From Spirulina sp. DLM2.Bin59 (GTDB lineage: Bacteria; Cyanobacteriota; Cyanobacteriia; Cyanobacteriales; Spirulinaceae), in contig RECT01000176.1 of assembly GCA_007693875.1 (NCBI GenBank), forward strand, positions 1 through 7,952: a stretch of 7,952 nt of DNA. Reading direction: 5' to 3'. The translations under genes were made by a program, and so were the position numbers. Below are positions 5,173 to 7,952 of this stretch, piece by piece (position 1 is the first letter of the stretch; the number at the start of each line of letters is the position of its first letter). The notes under the pieces are model-generated. The model was given only the letters and a program-made list of their open reading frames with translations, did no database searches and was not told the origin of the DNA.

Positions 5173-6636
5173 CTAATCACTAAGCAGAGCTTCCACGAAC
5201 TCATAACTGGAAAAGGGGCGGAGATCCTCAATCCCTTCCCCGGCCCCAATAAACCGGATCGGGAGGTTCAACTGCTGGGCGACGGCCAGGGCAACGCCCC
5301 CCTTGGCAGTGCCATCCAATTTGGTAAGCACAACGCCGCTCAGTTGGGCGGAGGTGGAAAATACTTCAGCTTGACGGAGGCCATTTTGCCCCAGGGTGGC
5401 ATCGAGGACTAACAGGGACTCAACAACGGCATTGGGGGCTTTTTTGTCGATGATGCGGCGGATTTTTGCCAGTTCATCCATGAGGTTTTTCTTATTTTGC
5501 AGCCGGCCGGCGGTATCGACGAGGAGGAGTTGAATGTTGCGGGCTTGGGCGGCGGCGATCGCATCATAAACCACCGCTGCGGGGTCGGTATTTTGGCCCG
5601 GATTGGCAATCACGGGGGTATTGGTGCGTTCCCCCCACACCTTCACCTGTTCAACGGCGGCGGCCCGGAATGTATCGGCGGCGGCGATCAGGGTGGGATA
5701 GCCGGATTTTTGGGCCAAATTGGCCAGTTTGCCAATGGTGGTGGTTTTACCCGCCCCATTCACCCCCGTCATCAGCCAAATATTCAGCCGGTCATCCTGG
5801 GGGACTAGGGCGGCATTGCTGGGGTCAGGGAGGGGTTTATCGAGAATTTTGCAGAGGATTTCCTTGAGGTAGGCGATCGCCTCCTCCGGGGGCAGAGCCT
5901 CCTCCCTCAACCGCTCCTGAAGGGTTTCAATAATGTAGTCTGTTGCTGCTACCCCCACATCTGCCTGCAACAACAGGGCCTCAATCTCCATAACAGCGGC
6001 CTCATTGAGGGGCCCCTGGCCGACAATGGCCTTGAGTTGATTGATCAAACTGCGGCGGGTCTTACCCAAACCCTCCCGCAACCGCTTCAACCAACTAATT
6101 TCTTCCAGATCAATTTCATCGGGGCTGCGGCCCTGCTCCGCCAAAATCCGCGCCGACCAGAGGAAATCCTCATCAAAGGCCACTTCCGGCTCTATCTCTT
6201 CCTCTTCAACTAAAGCTGTCTCCTTGAGCCGTTCCAAACCGTCGGATTTGCGCATCCAAGCCGGTTGAGGGGTTTCTGGTTCAGGGGTCTCCGGCTCCGG
6301 TGCAGTGATGGCAGCCGGTGCTGTGGGTTGATCCGCCGTAGCTTCAGGTTCTACGGCTTGGTCTAGTTCCACCGTTTCCGGCTCTGCCGCAACTGCCTCC
6401 GGCTCATCCACCGCATCAACCGATGGGGGAGTTTCTACCGCCTCCGGGGGTTCCTGGGGTTCCTGCTTTTCTTGAATGGTTTGATAGGCCGCCTTTGCCC
6501 ATTGCAGATAGTCCAGATCTGGGGTGGATGCCGGTGGCGCTTCAGCCTCAACAGGATCTACGGTTGGGGTTGCGGCGGGGGGCGGCGTTTGCTCGTTCTC
6601 AGCTTTTTTTTTGTTGCGGTTGAACCAATTAAACAC
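5173..6636 (-). CDS. ftsY: Signal recognition particle receptor GTPase FtsY
   Basis: This 487-residue protein docks Ffh-ribosome complexes at the membrane so that membrane proteins are inserted during translation. The N-terminal A domain (about 1-180) is acidic and rich in Pro, Glu and Ala, with PEPETPEPETP-like repeats, as is usual for bacterial FtsY. The N domain helices follow (about 180-280). The GTPase G domain has GVNGAGKTTT (291-300), DTFRAAAVEQ (321-330), DTAGRLQNK (374-382), TKLDGTAKGG (438-447) and GAGEGIEDLRPF (464-475). The start is GTG at 6636: a stop codon lies in frame upstream with no ATG between, the N-terminus MFNWFNR is FtsY-like, and a GA-rich stretch (GAGAAGAAG) lies about 5 nt before it. 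A run of nine A in the coding strand (6604-6612) directly after codon 8 could cause slippage. The 194-bp region upstream holds a -10-like TAGAAT (6662-6667) without a good -35 box and no terminator I trust. Confidence 0.97.
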   Translation of the reverse strand: MFNWFNRNKKKAENEQTPPPAATPTVDPVEAEAPPASTPDLDYLQWAKAAYQTIQEKQEPQEPPEAVETPPSVDAVDEPEAVAAEPETVELDQAVEPEATADQPTAPAAITAPEPETPEPETPQPAWMRKSDGLERLKETALVEEEEIEPEVAFDEDFLWSARILAEQGRSPDEIDLEEISWLKRLREGLGKTRRSLINQLKAIVGQGPLNEAAVMEIEALLLQADVGVAATDYIIETLQERLREEALPPEEAIAYLKEILCKILDKPLPDPSNAALVPQDDRLNIWLMTGVNGAGKTTTIGKLANLAQKSGYPTLIAAADTFRAAAVEQVKVWGERTNTPVIANPGQNTDPAAVVYDAIAAAQARNIQLLLVDTAGRLQNKKNLMDELAKIRRIIDKKAPNAVVESLLVLDATLGQNGLRQAEVFSTSAQLSGVVLTKLDGTAKGGVALAVAQQLNLPIRFIGAGEGIEDLRPFSSYEFVEALLSD

Positions 6637-6830
6637 AGCGTCTTCTTCTCGTATGGTGCAAATTCTAAAGGGTATGCAGCTTTCCTAACCAGTACAGGCT
6701 GGGATTTTCCTCTGCTCATCCTCAACTACGCAAAGTCTATGGATCACAGGACAGGCCTAGTTTAGCAATCAGCGTATTAAGAATCAGGGCTATGATACCA
6801 GTCCGACGATGGCCAAGACCGCCACTCCCC

Positions 6831-7229
6831 CTAAGCGGAAGCGGCCATCATGGGACGAAATACGGGGGAAAGATCCGCCACCGTCAGCAGGAGATGTACC
6901 GGGATCGTCCGGGCACTGGGGGTGGTGGTGATGGGAAAGGGGAGGCGATCAAGATCGACCGCCACCGCTGCACGGCCATCAGGACGCAGCCAATCACAGG
7001 GAAACCAACGGCCCCACGTGAGGGATTGATCTTGAGGGGGGTAGAGATGCACCAATTGGGTATAGTGGCGGCGGGCTAATGCCGCAGAAAGTGGCATTGG
7101 GTACAGGGCGGCATGGATGCCATAATCCCGATTGGCTTCAATTTCGCGCTGTTTAAACTGCACAATCAAGTTGATCGGTAAGCGGGGTAGAAAGGTTGAG
7201 TGTGAGGAAAGACGTTGAATTTGAGCCAT
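6831..7229 (-). CDS. Hypothetical protein, 132 residues
   Basis: I do not recognise this protein. It starts MAQIQRLSSHSTFLPRLPIN. It has no membrane segment and no signal peptide, and the middle is rich in aromatic and basic residues (YGIHAALYP, ARRHYTQLVHLYPP, LTWGRWFPCDWLRPDGRAAV). The C-terminal third is proline- and threonine-rich. Amino acid composition and codon use look like a real protein, whereas the opposite strand in this stretch translates to Gly/Arg/Pro-rich sequence that looks like a shadow. The ATG at 7229 has no Shine-Dalgarno sequence. The gene is divergent from the J-protein gene and lies 194 bp before ftsY on the same strand. Function is unknown; it could be a lineage-specific cyanobacterial protein. 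Confidence 0.65.
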   Translation of the reverse strand: MAQIQRLSSHSTFLPRLPINLIVQFKQREIEANRDYGIHAALYPMPLSAALARRHYTQLVHLYPPQDQSLTWGRWFPCDWLRPDGRAAVAVDLDRLPFPITTTPSARTIPVHLLLTVADLSPVFRPMMAASA

Positions 7230-7292
7230 AACCAGAAGTTACGATGCATTATTATTGATGGTCTCACCCTAACGAAGGGGTTGTGGCCTTGC

Positions 7293-7322
7293 CAAGATCA
7301 CTTTTCCGCAAAACTGATCTTG
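7293..7322. repeat. Long inverted repeat in the divergent control region
   Basis: CAAGATCA (7293-7300) and TGATCTTG (7315-7322) are perfectly complementary. Inside them, after a C/C mismatch, TTTT (7302-7305) pairs with AAAA (7310-7313) around a CCGC loop, giving 12 bp in a 30-bp element. Its right arm overlaps the TTGACA at 7320-7325. It could be an operator for one or both divergent genes or a transcribed hairpin. Confidence 0.7.
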
Positions 7323-7343
7323 ACAAAATTCAGTTTTTCTGAA
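7310..7343. repeat. Two further overlapping inverted repeats
   Basis: AAAACTGA (7310-7317) pairs perfectly with TCAGTTTT (7330-7337). The second arm shares bases with TTCAG/CTGAA (7329-7333 with 7339-7343, loop TTTTT). The first arm shares bases with the right arm of the repeat at 7293-7322. The three hairpins are thus mutually exclusive if transcribed. Confidence 0.65.
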
Positions 7344-7349
7344 AATTAT
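7320..7349 (+). promoter_or_regulatory. Candidate promoter of the J-protein gene
   Basis: A perfect TTGACA (7320-7325) and AATTAT (7344-7349, 4 of 6) are separated by 18 nt on the plus strand. Transcription would begin near 7357, close to the 7359-7382 palindrome. A second possible -10 box, TACAAT (7416-7421), lies closer to the ATG but lacks a good -35 box. Confidence 0.35.
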
Positions 7350-7358
7350 GCCAGCCTC

Positions 7359-7382
7359 GGGGATAGATTGCGACCTATCCCC
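7359..7382. repeat. Perfect 8-bp inverted repeat
   Basis: GGGGATAG (7359-7366) and CTATCCCC (7375-7382) are perfectly complementary around the 8-nt loop ATTGCGAC. It lies in the presumed leader of the J-protein gene, 63 nt before its ATG. No U run follows, so it is an operator or leader hairpin rather than a terminator. Confidence 0.75.
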
Positions 7383-7445
7383 CCAGGGTCAGTGAACGAA
7401 GCCGAACCGACGCGATACAATGGGAGGCAATTTCTTGCCCTTGCC

Positions 7446-7931
7446 ATGTCCCAAGAGCCGCCCTATACCCAATCCCTCCCCCCAGAAACTCGGATTCTCA
7501 ACAGCTATTACGGCATTTTGGGGCTACATCCGGCGGCCTCTGTAGCGGCAATTCGGCGCAGCTATCGGGACTTAAGCAAAAAATATCATCCAGATACCAC
7601 CGAACTGCCCCAAGATGTGGCAACGGCAAAATTTCAGCAACTCAACGAAGCCTATGCCACCCTGAGCAACCCCCAACGCCGCCTCCTTTATGATGCTCAA
7701 ATTGGCTATTCCCGTTGGACGGTGATTCAGCCCCAGGGGCCTGATGCCCACCATCAGGAGGGGAGCCATTGGCAACGGTCTGCTTATCTCGACCCCACCG
7801 ATCGCCCCCTCTCCCCTGGGGAAATTTTTGTGCTGTTTATCTTGGGCTTAACCTTTCTCGCCTGCCTCCTCCTAGCTTGGCTCGTGGCCCTCACCCAAGG
7901 CCCAGCCGCGCTCCAAATCCCTACCCCCTAA
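7446..7931 (+). CDS. Membrane-anchored J-domain (DnaJ-like) protein
   Basis: This 161-residue protein has an N-terminal J domain (about 19-85) with the diagnostic HPD tripeptide at 48-50 (in SKKYHPDTT) and the expected helix II (AAIRRSYRDLSKKY) and helix III (AKFQQLNEAYATLSNPQRRLLYD). A linker follows, then one C-terminal membrane segment (about 126-149, GEIFVLFILGLTFLACLLLAWLVALT). It has no G/F region, zinc finger or substrate-binding domain, so it is a class III J protein: it should stimulate ATP hydrolysis by a DnaK partner at a membrane, with the J domain on the cytosolic side. The frame is open further upstream, but the ATG at 7446 starts 18 residues before the J domain. Upstream translation would run through the palindromic control region and into the divergent gene. 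A GTG at 7392 in the same frame cannot be excluded. No clear Shine-Dalgarno sequence is visible. Confidence 0.88.
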   Translation: MSQEPPYTQSLPPETRILNSYYGILGLHPAASVAAIRRSYRDLSKKYHPDTTELPQDVATAKFQQLNEAYATLSNPQRRLLYDAQIGYSRWTVIQPQGPDAHHQEGSHWQRSAYLDPTDRPLSPGEIFVLFILGLTFLACLLLAWLVALTQGPAALQIPTP

Positions 7932-7952
7932 ACCCATGCTCATGACCCTACC

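Larger units (their letters stand above)
353..5880. repeat. Dispersed HIP1 octamers (GCGATCGC), nine copies
   Basis: GCGATCGC occurs at 353-360, 456-463, 722-729, 2727-2734, 3771-3778, 3917-3924, 4423-4430, 5555-5562 and 5873-5880. All are inside accA, ado, the phosphatase gene or ftsY. In random DNA of balanced composition one copy per about 65 kb is expected, so this is strong enrichment. HIP1 is a known hallmark of many cyanobacterial genomes. None falls in an intergenic region, in aar, or in the region right of 5880. Confidence 0.95.

Noticed and set aside
6808..6849. Inverted repeat GATGGCC/GGCCATC around the stop codon of the 132-residue gene, as its terminator
   Set aside because: It starts inside the coding region, has a large internal loop and is not followed by a U run on the minus strand.
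6792..7079. 95-residue plus-strand frame opposite the 132-residue gene
   Set aside because: Gly/Arg/Pro-rich composition typical of a shadow frame; no ribosome site or domain.
7215..7445. N-terminal extension of the J-protein frame by 77 residues to an ATG at 7215
   Set aside because: It would overlap the start of the divergent gene and run through palindromic promoter-like DNA; the extra residues resemble no domain and the J domain is complete without them.
7936..7952. ATG shortly after the J-protein stop as the start of a downstream gene
   Set aside because: Only 17 bases remain in the window; no support for coding.

Overview
The window is cyanobacterial chromosomal DNA. Three things show this: an acyl-ACP reductase gene next to an aldehyde-deformylating oxygenase gene (the cyanobacterial alkane pathway), an accA of cyanobacterial type directly after them, and nine copies of the HIP1 octamer GCGATCGC inside coding regions. 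I cannot name genus or species from the sequence alone. There is no rRNA, tRNA, CRISPR array, insertion sequence or phage gene; most of the window reads as ordinary core genome.

Layout. Seven of the eight well-supported genes lie on the minus strand, so the region reads right to left. From the right: dnaJ-like (7446-7931, plus strand) is divergent from an unrecognised 132-residue protein (6831-7229, minus). The 216 bp between them is packed with overlapping inverted repeats. Next come ftsY (5173-6636), a GAF plus SpoIIE/PP2C serine phosphatase of RsbU type (3609-4994), and a 61-residue single-pass membrane protein (3376-3561) that is probably cotranscribed with the phosphatase. After an AT-rich gap of 290 bp come ado (2390-3085), aar (1075-2097) and accA (23-1006).

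How the genes work together. AccA is the alpha carboxyltransferase subunit of acetyl-CoA carboxylase and feeds fatty acid synthesis. Aar reduces the resulting acyl-ACP to fatty aldehyde. Ado converts the aldehyde to an alkane one carbon shorter, plus formate. The phosphatase looks like a partner-switching stress regulator, FtsY is the SRP receptor GTPase for membrane protein targeting, and the J protein is a membrane-anchored Hsp70 co-chaperone candidate. Any link between these three and the alkane genes is not shown by the sequence.

The least ordinary part is the 292 bp between ado and aar. A rho-independent terminator for ado abuts a promoter with a perfect TATAAT box. That promoter would give aar a leader of about 200 nt. 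The leader contains a possible 25-codon ORF with its own Shine-Dalgarno sequence, then a UACG-loop hairpin followed by five U, ending only 14 nt before the aar start codon. This is the layout of a leader-peptide or attenuation control region, or of a separate small RNA. The second unusual place is the dnaJ upstream region, where three mutually exclusive hairpins overlap a TTGACA box.
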